A stretch of 7,452 nt of DNA from Bacteroidales bacterium Bact_16 (GTDB lineage: Bacteria; Bacteroidota; Bacteroidia; Bacteroidales; UBA932), in the NCBI GenBank assembly GCA_001602885.1, contig LUZH01000321.1:1-7452 (forward strand), given 5' to 3'. Position 1 is the first letter of the stretch. Each line of letters begins with the position of its first letter. Positions 1 through 6,892 of the stretch are shown here, one piece after another. The notes under the pieces were generated by a model, which was not told where the DNA came from, ran no database searches, and saw only the letters and a list, made by a program, of their open reading frames with translations. The translations under genes were made by a program, and so were the position numbers.

Positions 1-1175
1 GCCGCGTAGGTCGGCGGGGTCAGCGGGTCCAGCTGCAGGGCGGAGAGGATGGCGGAGCCATAGTCGCTGCCCTCGGACACGCTGCGGGCCGTGTAGTATT
101 CGACCTGGTTGTTGGTCTGGATCTCCAGCCAGGGCTTGAATTTCCAGGCGCCGTTGACCATGAAGGTCAGGCGCTGGTAGACGTCGGCGTCGCCGACGAA
201 CATACCGTCGTTGTCGAGGTAGGTGCCGGACAGGTAGAGGTTGCCGCGGTCGTTGCCGGCGGAGAAGGAGAGGTTGTGGTGCTGCATCAGCGAGCTCTCA
301 TAGGAGTAGTCCAGCCAGTCGGTGTTGGTCTTGAAGTCCCAGTTGCCGTAGAAGTCCTGGATGTTGTAGCGCCCGTTCTCGATGAAGTACTGCATGTACT
401 GCTCGGCGTTCATCACCTTCGGGATGCGGTTCAGGCTCTGCGAAGTGAGCTGGTAGCTGTAGGAGATGCGGCCGTCGCCCTGGCCGCGGCGCGTCGTGAT
501 CATGATCACGCCGTTGCCGGCCTCGGCGCCGTAGATGGCCGCGGAAGCGCCGTCCTTGAGGACTTCCATCGACTCGATGTCGTTGGGGTCGATGCCGGAG
601 ATGGAGTTGGTCCGGCGGCCGTCCACGACGTAGAGCGGATAGGAAGAGCCGTTGGAGGAGACGCCGCGGACCTGGATGGAGGGAGACGCACCCGGGCGGG
701 CGGAGGAGGTGACGACCTGCACGCCGGCGGTCTTGCCCTGCAGGGCGGACTCCGGCGAGGTGATCGTACGGTTCTCGATGTCCTCGCTCTTCACCTGGGA
801 GATGGATCCCGTGAGGTCGGATTTCTTCTGGACGCCATAGCCCACGACCACGGTCTCTTCGAGCATTTCCGTGTCGGTGGCCAGCCTGACGTTGAGCGTG
901 CGCGTTTCGTTCACGACGATTTCCTGGGTGGTGAAGCCCACGGAGGAGAATACGAGCGTCGCGCCCGCAGGCACGGAGATGGAGTAGTTGCCGTCGAGGT
1001 CCGTCACGACGCCGTTGGTGGTGCCTTTCTCGAAGACACCCGCACCGATTAGCGGTTCGTTCTGGTCATCGACGACCGATCCCGAGACCGTCACCCGCGA
1101 CTGGGCCGCGAGCGAGATACCCATCAGGAGGGACAGCCCGAAGGCTGCCAGTCTTTTCAATGAAGAATTACTCAT
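1..1175 (-). CDS. SusC/RagA-family TonB-linked outer membrane transporter, N-terminal part (runs off left edge)
   Basis: This is the outer-membrane import channel of a PUL; with a SusD-like lipoprotein it takes up oligosaccharides using TonB energy. About 391 residues are present, against roughly 1000 in the family, so most of the beta-barrel lies beyond the window. The start ATG gives MSNSSLKRLAAFGLSLLMG, a signal peptide probably cut near residues 22-25 (ISLAAQ). Residues ~28-98 form the carboxypeptidase-like beta-sandwich (SGSVVDDQNEPLIGAGV, then TDLDGNYSI and FSSVGF). A TonB-box-like segment EETVVVGYG lies at 106-114, and the plug domain follows to about residue 230 (ALQGKTAGVQV, QVRGVSS, YVVDGRR, EVLKDGASAAIYGAEAGNGV). 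The barrel start follows. There is no N-terminal STN signalling domain, so this is not a sigma/anti-sigma-linked receptor, which fits control by the nearby HTCS. It starts 9 nt after the esterase stop, so the two are co-transcribed and perhaps translationally coupled. A susD-like gene would be expected next, outside the window. Family assignment is very secure; the substrate is unknown. Confidence 0.96.
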   Translation of the reverse strand, partial: MSNSSLKRLAAFGLSLLMGISLAAQSRVTVSGSVVDDQNEPLIGAGVFEKGTTNGVVTDLDGNYSISVPAGATLVFSSVGFTTQEIVVNETRTLNVRLATDTEMLEETVVVGYGVQKKSDLTGSISQVKSEDIENRTITSPESALQGKTAGVQVVTSSARPGASPSIQVRGVSSNGSSYPLYVVDGRRTNSISGIDPNDIESMEVLKDGASAAIYGAEAGNGVIMITTRRGQGDGRISYSYQLTSQSLNRIPKVMNAEQYMQYFIENGRYNIQDFYGNWDFKTNTDWLDYSYESSLMQHHNLSFSAGNDRGNLYLSGTYLDNDGMFVGDADVYQRLTFMVNGAWKFKPWLEIQTNNQVEYYTARSVSEGSDYGSAILSALQLDPLTPPTYA

Positions 1176-1184
1176 TTTGTTGGA

Positions 1185-2666
1185 TTATTGGTTAATAGAT
1201 AGAATAGCGTCGTGGTTGAGAAGCATCGTGGCCGGGCGGGCCGCCGTCCAGGGCTCCCACGCGGGGATGCCCTCCGCGGCGGGGACGCCCGTGCGGGCGA
1301 AACTGGTCCAGAGCCGGCTGATGCGGTGTCCGAGCTGGACGGCGTCCGCGCCGCCGCCCGTGAAGGTGCGGTGCAGCGCCACGTTGTCGAACACGAAGGG
1401 GATTTCCATACAGTGCGTGCTGCCGAAGGCGCCGTCCAGCACCGGGGATTCCCAGGTGAACTGGTAGAGGTAGACCGGAGCGCAGCCGGCGGCGGCGCGG
1501 CCGGCGACCTGCGCGAGCGCGAGCGGCTTGAAGATGGGATCTTCGCGGTCGCGCGTGAATTCGTGGTAGGTCGTGCCGATGATGACGGGGATGTCGCGCG
1601 AAAGGGCCAGCGCGGCCGGGGAGCCGGGGTGGTCGGGCAGGATCTCGCCGTCCACCACGGGGCGCGTGCCGAAGAGGAGCTGGTTCAGGATGTTCTCGGG
1701 CAGTTCGCCGCTGCGCTCCGCCTCTGCGCGGACTTCCGCGATGGCGGCCTCATACGCCGCCAGCAGCGTGGCGTACGGGACTTTCTCGATCGCGGAGATG
1801 TCCGAAGGGCGGAGGCCCAGATGGCGGACGGTCGCGGCGCCGATGCGGCGCGACCATTTCTGCGGCAGCGCCTCCAGGATGGAGCCGCTCTGCACGATGG
1901 CCTTACCGAAAAGGCCCTGCGCGGAAGGCATCGCCAGCAGGGTGCTGACCTTGCCGCCACCGCCGGACTGGCCGAAAATGGTGACGTTGGACGGGTCGCC
2001 CCCGAATCCTTCGATGTTGTCCCGCACCCACTGCAGGGCCTTGACGATATCGGTCATGCCCACGTTGCCGGATTCCGCATATCGGGCGCCGAAGGCCGAC
2101 AGGTCGAGGAATCCGAGGACGTTGAGCCGGTGGTTCAGGGTCACGACGACCACCCCGTGGTCACGGGCCAGGTTCGCGCCGTCGTAGGAGATCAGTTCCT
2201 GGCCGGAGCCGGCCCGGAAGCCGCCTCCGTGCAGCCAGACCATCACCGGGCGCTTGCCGCCGTCGTTGATGCCGGCCGTCCACACGTTCACGCGCAGGCA
2301 GTCCTCGTCCGGAAAACCGTCGTCCCAGTGCATCGCGAAGGCCTGGTTGTCGTCATACCAGCCCGCCCGGGGACCCTGCGGGCAGGTCGGTCCGTACGCA
2401 CGGCTTGCACGGACGCCCTCCCAGGGTGCAGGGTCGGTCGCGGGCTGGAAACGGTCAGCCCTGGCATAGGGAATTCCCTTATAAATATAGACGCCGTCTT
2501 CGATGTAGCCGGCCACGGCGCCGGACCGGGTCTGGACCGTGGCGGCCCGGGCCGAGGTCTCCAGCGCGTGGAGGGAAGACAGATTCGCCGGGGCGTCGCC
2601 GTTGCCGCAGGAGAGCAGCAACAGGCAGGCCGAGGCGGAGAGGAGAAGATAGTTAACGTGTTTCAT
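1185..2666 (-). CDS. Type-B carboxylesterase (alpha/beta hydrolase), predicted lipoprotein
   Basis: This predicted serine esterase of the para-nitrobenzyl/cholinesterase-like family hydrolyses carboxylic esters. The 493-residue protein starts with a lipoprotein signal (MKHVNYLLLS...LLSC, lipidated Cys20), so it is probably membrane-anchored. The oxyanion-hole motif is HGGGF at 146-150, and family signature EDCLRVNVW lies at 121-129, with Cys95/Cys123 in the places of the conserved disulfide. The nucleophile is Ser234 in FGQSGG, inside the classical signature beginning FGGDPSNV at 221. The acid is probably Glu369 (IGTTYHEF) and the base His418 (STHCMEIPFVF). All catalytic elements are present, but Glu and His are only 49 residues apart, against about 90-110 in characterised relatives, and the C-terminus is slightly short, so the active-site cap looks reduced. 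An A6-GGG stretch 8 nt before the ATG could act as ribosome binding site. It is the first gene of the leftward operon, directly before susC. In a PUL it plausibly de-esterifies the glycan (acetyl or other acyl groups); that substrate is inference. Confidence 0.93.
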   Translation of the reverse strand: MKHVNYLLLSASACLLLLSCGNGDAPANLSSLHALETSARAATVQTRSGAVAGYIEDGVYIYKGIPYARADRFQPATDPAPWEGVRASRAYGPTCPQGPRAGWYDDNQAFAMHWDDGFPDEDCLRVNVWTAGINDGGKRPVMVWLHGGGFRAGSGQELISYDGANLARDHGVVVVTLNHRLNVLGFLDLSAFGARYAESGNVGMTDIVKALQWVRDNIEGFGGDPSNVTIFGQSGGGGKVSTLLAMPSAQGLFGKAIVQSGSILEALPQKWSRRIGAATVRHLGLRPSDISAIEKVPYATLLAAYEAAIAEVRAEAERSGELPENILNQLLFGTRPVVDGEILPDHPGSPAALALSRDIPVIIGTTYHEFTRDREDPIFKPLALAQVAGRAAAGCAPVYLYQFTWESPVLDGAFGSTHCMEIPFVFDNVALHRTFTGGGADAVQLGHRISRLWTSFARTGVPAAEGIPAWEPWTAARPATMLLNHDAILSINQ

Positions 2667-2674
2667 GATGCGGT

Positions 2675-2683
2675 CCCTTTTTT
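2675..2683 (-). promoter_or_regulatory. Possible ribosome binding site of the esterase gene
   Basis: On the minus strand AAAAAAGGG ends 8 nt before the esterase ATG. It resembles a weak Shine-Dalgarno at a workable distance and supports the chosen start, which also gives the lipoprotein signal peptide. Bacteroidota often initiate without such a site, so it may not be needed. Confidence 0.35.
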
Positions 2684-2692
2684 AACCTGTTG

Positions 2693-2700
2693 CAAATTTA
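2693..2700 (-). promoter_or_regulatory. Promoter -7 element of the esterase-susC operon (TAAATTTG)
   Basis: The minus strand reads TAAATTTG, a full match to the Bacteroidota primary-sigma -7 consensus TAnnTTTG, 26 nt before the esterase ATG. Transcription would start about 5-8 nt downstream, giving a leader of roughly 20 nt. No TTTG -33 box sits at the usual ~19-21 bp spacing; the only upstream TTTG on this strand (2735-2738) is 34 bp away. A strong -7 without a -33 is what an activator-dependent promoter would show. Confidence 0.65.
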
Positions 2701-2706
2701 TCGGGT

Positions 2707-2756
2707 CGCACGCTCTTTCTTTTTCTGCCTTTTTCAAATCCTTTCACGAGCGTGCG
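2707..2756. repeat. Perfect 9-bp inverted repeat, candidate operator
   Basis: CGCACGCTC at 2707-2715 is matched by its exact reverse complement GAGCGTGCG at 2748-2756, with a 32-bp pyrimidine-rich, AT-rich spacer. The arms are GC-rich inside an otherwise AT-rich gap. Arm centres are 41 bp apart, close to four helical turns, so both arms would lie on the same DNA face. The near arm lies 6 bp upstream of the -7 element of the leftward operon, where an activator would be expected. Because the repeat lies upstream of that promoter, it is unlikely to work as an RNA hairpin in that transcript. Binding by the HTCS is inference. Confidence 0.5.
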
Positions 2757-2770
2757 GGGCCACATTTCCC

Positions 2771-2800
2771 TTTGTTCAATTTTGTTCATTTGTGTTCATT
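2771..2800. repeat. Three tandem 10-bp repeats (consensus TTTGTTCATT)
   Basis: The three units are TTTGTTCAAT, TTTGTTCATT and TGTGTTCATT, contiguous, each differing from the consensus by at most one base. GTTCA recurs at exactly 10-bp intervals (2774, 2784, 2794), about one helical turn. A further TTCA at 2801 is paired with TGAA at 2808-2811. The array lies 39-68 bp before the HTCS start and 71-100 bp upstream of the leftward -7 element, so it could be a binding site acting on either operon. It could also be a low-complexity AT-rich tract; only the exact phasing argues for function. Confidence 0.5.
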
Positions 2801-2838
2801 TTCAACGTGAATTGATAAAAAATTCCTAATATAGAGGT

Positions 2839-5800
2839 GTGAAAAAAGCACATTTGATACTGTTCCCGCTGCTGATGCTGGCCTGCACCGGCCCGCGCCC
2901 CGTGCCCGCGACCCTGTCGGGCGCCGAGAGCGTGGCCGTCGCCGACCGGCTCTCCAACCAGCGCGTGAACGCCTTTGCGGAAGACGCCGACGGCCACATC
3001 TGGATCGGGACCTTCCGCGGCCTCGACAAGTATACCATCCACGACTACCACCAGTATTTCTGCACGGACGACACCCTCGGCCTGCCGGACAACCAGATCA
3101 CGGCCCTGCGGCGGAGCGCCGACGGCCGGCTCTGGGTCGGCACGGCGGGCGGCGCCGCCCTGCGCACCGACGACGGCGGATTCCTGCGCATCCCGATCGA
3201 GGGCGACAGCCAGAACGTCAACGAGATCATCGAGACGCGCGACGGGCAGATCCTCTTCAACTGCTCCGCCCAGCTCTTCCGCTACGACGCGGAGCGCGGG
3301 CGCATCGTCCCGGCCGTCCGCGACTACGGCGGCTACAACACCCTGGTCGGCGCGGACGGGCGGATCTGGACCGCGACGATGGCGGAGCTGCGCTGCTTCG
3401 AGCCGGCCGGCTTCTCCCCTGCCGGTTCCTGGCCCACCCGCCATCCGGTCTACCATTCCGCGATGGCCGCCACGGGCGAAATCTGGCTGTCCGGCATGGG
3501 CCAGCTGAGCATCTTCGACCCGCGTACGGAAAAATGGAGCGCGCTCCCGCGCGCGATCCTGCAGGAGCCGCGCCTCACCCGCGGCGACATCGACATCCTC
3601 TTCGCCTGCGGGCAGGACATGCTCCTGCACACCATCAAGGACGGGATGTTCTGCTACAGCCAGGCCACCGGGCAGCTGCTGCACCAGTCCGATCCGGAAT
3701 TCCCCTACGACATCCCCGACTTCGAGATCCGCACCCTTTTCCGCGACAGCCGCGGCAACCTCTGGTTCGGCTCCACCGACCAGGGCTACAGCATCTCCTA
3801 CGCCGCCAAGAACGGCTTCAGCAGCCTCCCCTACCTGACGGACCGCTTCGCGCACAAGTCCGTCACATCGGTCTGCACCGACCGCGAGGGGCACCTTTGG
3901 ATCGCCACCCTCAACGACGGGCTGTTCGTCTACGACCTGCAGACGCGAGACCTGCGCCGGATGGACCTCAACCGCTTCGTTCCCGACAATTCTGTCGGCT
4001 ACATCCGCTGCTCGAGCATCTTCTGCGACGCGCAGGGCGAGCTCTGGATCGCGATGACCGAGAAATACACCCTGCTGCACTGCCGCTACGACGGCCGCGA
4101 CCTGCAGCTGCTCGACCGGATGAACCTCGCCAACCCGATGACCGTCTCGCAGGACGACCTGGGCCGCATCTGGATCTCCGGCTTCTCCAGCGAGCTGACC
4201 CGCTACGACAAGGCGACGCGCCGGCTGGCGCAGTTCCACCTTCCCTCCGACGCGTGGACCTTCGTCTCCGCCCTCCTGCCGGTCGCGCCCGGCCGGATGC
4301 TGGCCGCCTCCTTCGGCAATCCGATGTGCGAGATCTACACCAACACCGGAGAGACGCGCTTCCTGGACGCGCCGGACGAGGAATGGCGGCACAACATCCG
4401 CCGCGCCGTCGTCAGCCCGACCTGCCTGTTCAAGGACAGCGCCGGCGACATCTGGCTCGGCACCGTGGGCAACGGCCTGTTCCGCCGCGAGCGGAGCACG
4501 CAGCTGACCCGGCCGGTGGAGGGCGCTTCCTGCCCGGACATCTGCTCCATCGAAGAAGACCGCCAGGGCAACATCTGGATCAGCACAATGAACGGCCTGA
4601 CGCGCTTCGACCGCACGGTGGGCACGCTCACGCATTATTTCGAAAGCGACGGCCTCGGCGGCAACCAGTTCTACGACCGCTCCTCCTGCATCCTGCCGGA
4701 CGGCACGCTCGTGTTCGGCGGCACGCACGGCCTCACCTGCTTCAATCCGCTGGACCTCGGCCGCAAGAGCACCTCGCCGGTGGTCTTCGAGGACCTCAGG
4801 ATCCACAACAGCCTCGTGCAGCCCGGCCCGGACGCCCCGGTCGACCGCGAGCTGGCACGCCTGCCGGACGTGACGATCCGCCACGACCAGAACGGCTTCA
4901 GCATCTCCTACGCCGCCCTGGACTACGCGCCCCACGCGAGCGTCCGCTATCAGTATAAGATGGAAGGCTTCGACGCCTACTGGATCGAGGCCGGCACGGC
5001 CAACGAGGCCTACTACGCCAACCTCCCGGCCGGGCGCTACCGCTTCCGCGTGCGGACGGCCGACGCCGCCGACGAGGGGCAGGCGCTCAACATCCGCATC
5101 CTCCCGCCGTGGTACCGGACCTGGTGGGCGGTCCTGCTCTACTGCCTCGCCGCGCTCGGTTTCGGCTTCTTCATCTGGCACGTCTACAGGCGGATGCGCC
5201 GCGTGCGCAAGGAAGCGGCGCGCCACATCCGCGAGGTGCGCCGCGAGCAGGAGCGCGCCGAGCAGGAGAAGGAGGCCGAACAGCGCCTCAACCGCGTGCA
5301 GATGAACTATTTCGCCAATGTGGCGCACGAATTCCGCACCCCGCTCACGATGATCGCGGGGCCCGTCGAGCAGCTCGCCGCCTCGCCCGGCATCCAGGGA
5401 CAGGACCGCCAGCTGGTCGGCATCGTGCAGCGCAACGCCGCCTGGATGCTGTCGCTGGTGGGCCAGCTGCTGGACTTCAACCGCATCGGCGACAAGAAGC
5501 TCCAGCTCAAGGTGGCCGAAGGCGACATCGTGGCCACGCTCGCCGAGAGCGCTGAGCTGTTCCGCTTCAACGCCGGCTCCAAGGGCATCGAATTCAATAC
5601 CTATGGCCTGGAAGACCCGTTCAAGATGTGGCGCGACGCCGACAAGGTGGCCAAGATCACGATGAACCTGCTCTCCAACGCCATGAAATACACGGCGCCG
5701 GGCGGCAAGGTGGCGCTCTCCTTCGACGTCCTGCCGCGCGAGGAAGTCGCGCGCGACTTTCCGCTCACGGACGCCGACACCGACACGCAATACGCCCAGA

Positions 5801-6867
5801 TCCGCGTCTCCGACACGGGCCGCGGCATCCCGGAGGACCAGCTGGAGAAGATCTTCGAACGCTTCCACCAGGCCGGCCGGGGCGACGCCGCCGGCACGGG
5901 CATCGGCCTCTATTATTCCCGCGCGCTCGCGGAGCTGCACCACGGCTACATCCACGCCCGCAACCGCGACGGCGGCGGTGCCGAGTTCACGCTGGTCCTG
6001 CCGGTCAGCGCCGCGTCCTATTCCGCCGACGAGCGCAGCACGGAAGACCAGCAGCGGCCGGCCATTCCCGTCCCGGTCGCCGACGCCGGCGTGCCGGCCG
6101 GCGAGGAGTCGGCCGACAAGCGCTGCGTCGTGGTCGTGGACGACGACATCGACGTGGCCAACTACGTCAAGGTGCTCCTCGCGCCCTACTACCGCGTGAT
6201 CGTCCATTTCGACGCGGATTCCGCGCTCAAGGCCCTGGAGGAAGAATCCCCGGACCTCGTGATCAGCGACGTGGTGATGCCCGGCCGCAGCGGCTACGAG
6301 CTCTGCGAGGCCATCAAGGGCAACCTCCAGCTGAGCCACATCCCCGTGATCCTGGTCACGGCCAAGGTGGCCGTCGAAAGCCAGGTGCAGGGCCTGGACA
6401 AGGGCGCCGACGCCTATGTGACCAAGCCCTTCAACCCGTCCTACCTGCTCGCGCTGGTGAAGTCCCTGCTGGAGAACCGCGACAAGCTCCGCCGGCGTCT
6501 CGGCTCGGTCACGAGCACCGAGGACATCGAGCCGGAGGCCCTCTCCCCGCGCGACAGCGCCTTCATGAAGGAACTCTACGCGCTGATGGACAAGGAACTG
6601 GCCAACCAGGAGCTGGACATCACCCGCATCACGGAGATGATGCACATCTCGCGCACCAAGTTCTACTACAAGGTCAAGGGCCTGACGGGCGAGAATCCCG
6701 GCGTCTTCTTCAAGCGCTACAAGCTCAACCGCGCCGCCGACCTGCTCAAGGAAGGCAAGCACAACATGTCCGAGATCGCGTGGATGACCGGGTTCAACAC
6801 CCTCTCCCACTTCTCCACGTCCTTCAAGAAGCAGTTCGGCGTGCCGCCTTCAGACTACATAGGATAA
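2839..6867 (+). CDS. Hybrid two-component system regulator (HTCS): sensor kinase, receiver and AraC-type activator in one protein
   Basis: This single-polypeptide sensor and transcription factor controls PUL genes in response to a glycan fragment in the periplasm. It has 1342 residues, normal for an HTCS. The order is: signal sequence 1-16, with a lipobox-like MLAC; two-component-regulator propeller repeats ~30-640, with 14 blade motifs of the IWIGT type; Y_Y_Y domain ~680-755; transmembrane helix ~761-783; a charged linker likely to be a coiled coil, 784-820; HisKA with phospho-accepting His830 in AHEFRTPL; HATPase with the N-box around Asn947, DTGRGI at 992-997 and GTGIGL at 1019-1024; a Pro/Ala-rich linker ~1057-1094; receiver 1096-1215 with Asp1101-1103, phospho-acceptor Asp1144, Thr1174 and Lys1196; AraC-type double helix-turn-helix ~1245-1342. 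All catalytic residues are present, so it should be active. The GTG start is the only in-frame choice before an upstream stop (TAA at 2827) that gives the full signal peptide. It is divergent from the esterase-susC operon and 25 nt ahead of the GH3, placing both in its likely regulon. Confidence 0.97.
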   Translation: MKKAHLILFPLLMLACTGPRPVPATLSGAESVAVADRLSNQRVNAFAEDADGHIWIGTFRGLDKYTIHDYHQYFCTDDTLGLPDNQITALRRSADGRLWVGTAGGAALRTDDGGFLRIPIEGDSQNVNEIIETRDGQILFNCSAQLFRYDAERGRIVPAVRDYGGYNTLVGADGRIWTATMAELRCFEPAGFSPAGSWPTRHPVYHSAMAATGEIWLSGMGQLSIFDPRTEKWSALPRAILQEPRLTRGDIDILFACGQDMLLHTIKDGMFCYSQATGQLLHQSDPEFPYDIPDFEIRTLFRDSRGNLWFGSTDQGYSISYAAKNGFSSLPYLTDRFAHKSVTSVCTDREGHLWIATLNDGLFVYDLQTRDLRRMDLNRFVPDNSVGYIRCSSIFCDAQGELWIAMTEKYTLLHCRYDGRDLQLLDRMNLANPMTVSQDDLGRIWISGFSSELTRYDKATRRLAQFHLPSDAWTFVSALLPVAPGRMLAASFGNPMCEIYTNTGETRFLDAPDEEWRHNIRRAVVSPTCLFKDSAGDIWLGTVGNGLFRRERSTQLTRPVEGASCPDICSIEEDRQGNIWISTMNGLTRFDRTVGTLTHYFESDGLGGNQFYDRSSCILPDGTLVFGGTHGLTCFNPLDLGRKSTSPVVFEDLRIHNSLVQPGPDAPVDRELARLPDVTIRHDQNGFSISYAALDYAPHASVRYQYKMEGFDAYWIEAGTANEAYYANLPAGRYRFRVRTADAADEGQALNIRILPPWYRTWWAVLLYCLAALGFGFFIWHVYRRMRRVRKEAARHIREVRREQERAEQEKEAEQRLNRVQMNYFANVAHEFRTPLTMIAGPVEQLAASPGIQGQDRQLVGIVQRNAAWMLSLVGQLLDFNRIGDKKLQLKVAEGDIVATLAESAELFRFNAGSKGIEFNTYGLEDPFKMWRDADKVAKITMNLLSNAMKYTAPGGKVALSFDVLPREEVARDFPLTDADTDTQYAQIRVSDTGRGIPEDQLEKIFERFHQAGRGDAAGTGIGLYYSRALAELHHGYIHARNRDGGGAEFTLVLPVSAASYSADERSTEDQQRPAIPVPVADAGVPAGEESADKRCVVVVDDDIDVANYVKVLLAPYYRVIVHFDADSALKALEEESPDLVISDVVMPGRSGYELCEAIKGNLQLSHIPVILVTAKVAVESQVQGLDKGADAYVTKPFNPSYLLALVKSLLENRDKLRRRLGSVTSTEDIEPEALSPRDSAFMKELYALMDKELANQELDITRITEMMHISRTKFYYKVKGLTGENPGVFFKRYKLNRAADLLKEGKHNMSEIAWMTGFNTLSHFSTSFKKQFGVPPSDYIG

Positions 6868-6892
6868 CGATACACAACTAATCAATACAATA

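Larger units (their letters stand above)
2667..2838. promoter_or_regulatory. Divergent intergenic control region between the esterase-susC operon and the HTCS gene
   Basis: This 172-bp gap separates two divergent operons and is AT-rich compared with the genes on both sides. It contains a clear -7 element for the leftward operon, a 9-bp inverted repeat, a pyrimidine-rich stretch on the plus strand (about 2713-2747), three tandem 10-bp repeats, and a small dyad TTCA-ACG-TGAA at 2801-2811. No clean TAnnTTTG element was found for the rightward HTCS gene; the nearest candidate, TAATATAG at 2827-2834, matches poorly and would give a very short leader. The density of repeats fits a shared regulator-binding region, with the adjacent HTCS as the natural candidate regulator. 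Confidence 0.75.

Noticed and set aside
276..1052. A 258-residue plus-strand open frame antisense to susC
   Set aside because: It is again the same-triplet shadow. The minus frame has an unmistakable SusC N-terminus with signal peptide, TonB-box-like segment and plug.
2707..2756. Reading the 9-bp inverted repeat as a transcription terminator or riboswitch stem
   Set aside because: It lies upstream of the leftward promoter and probably upstream of the rightward start, no gene reads into the region from either side, and its loop is 32 nt with no U-tract directly after an arm.
1212..2810. A 532-residue plus-strand open frame antisense to the esterase
   Set aside because: It has the same-triplet antisense phase relative to the esterase codons and an Ala/Gly/Arg/Val-rich, domain-free translation. 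The minus strand carries a full catalytic esterase.
3789..4917. A 19-bp identical sequence, CAGCATCTCCTACGCCGCC, at 3789-3807 and 4899-4917 inside the HTCS gene
   Set aside because: Both copies encode the peptide SISYAA with the preferred codons, one at the end of a propeller blade and one at the start of the Y_Y_Y domain. Shared peptide plus strong codon bias explains the identity without a mobile or recombining repeat.
2776..6810. A 1344-residue open frame on the minus strand, fully antisense to the HTCS gene
   Set aside because: Its codons are exact reverse complements of the HTCS codons, and it is open only because TTA, CTA and TCA are avoided. Its translation is low-complexity and rich in Val, Ala, Gly, Glu, His and Arg with no recognisable domain, while the sense frame encodes a complete, well-known protein.
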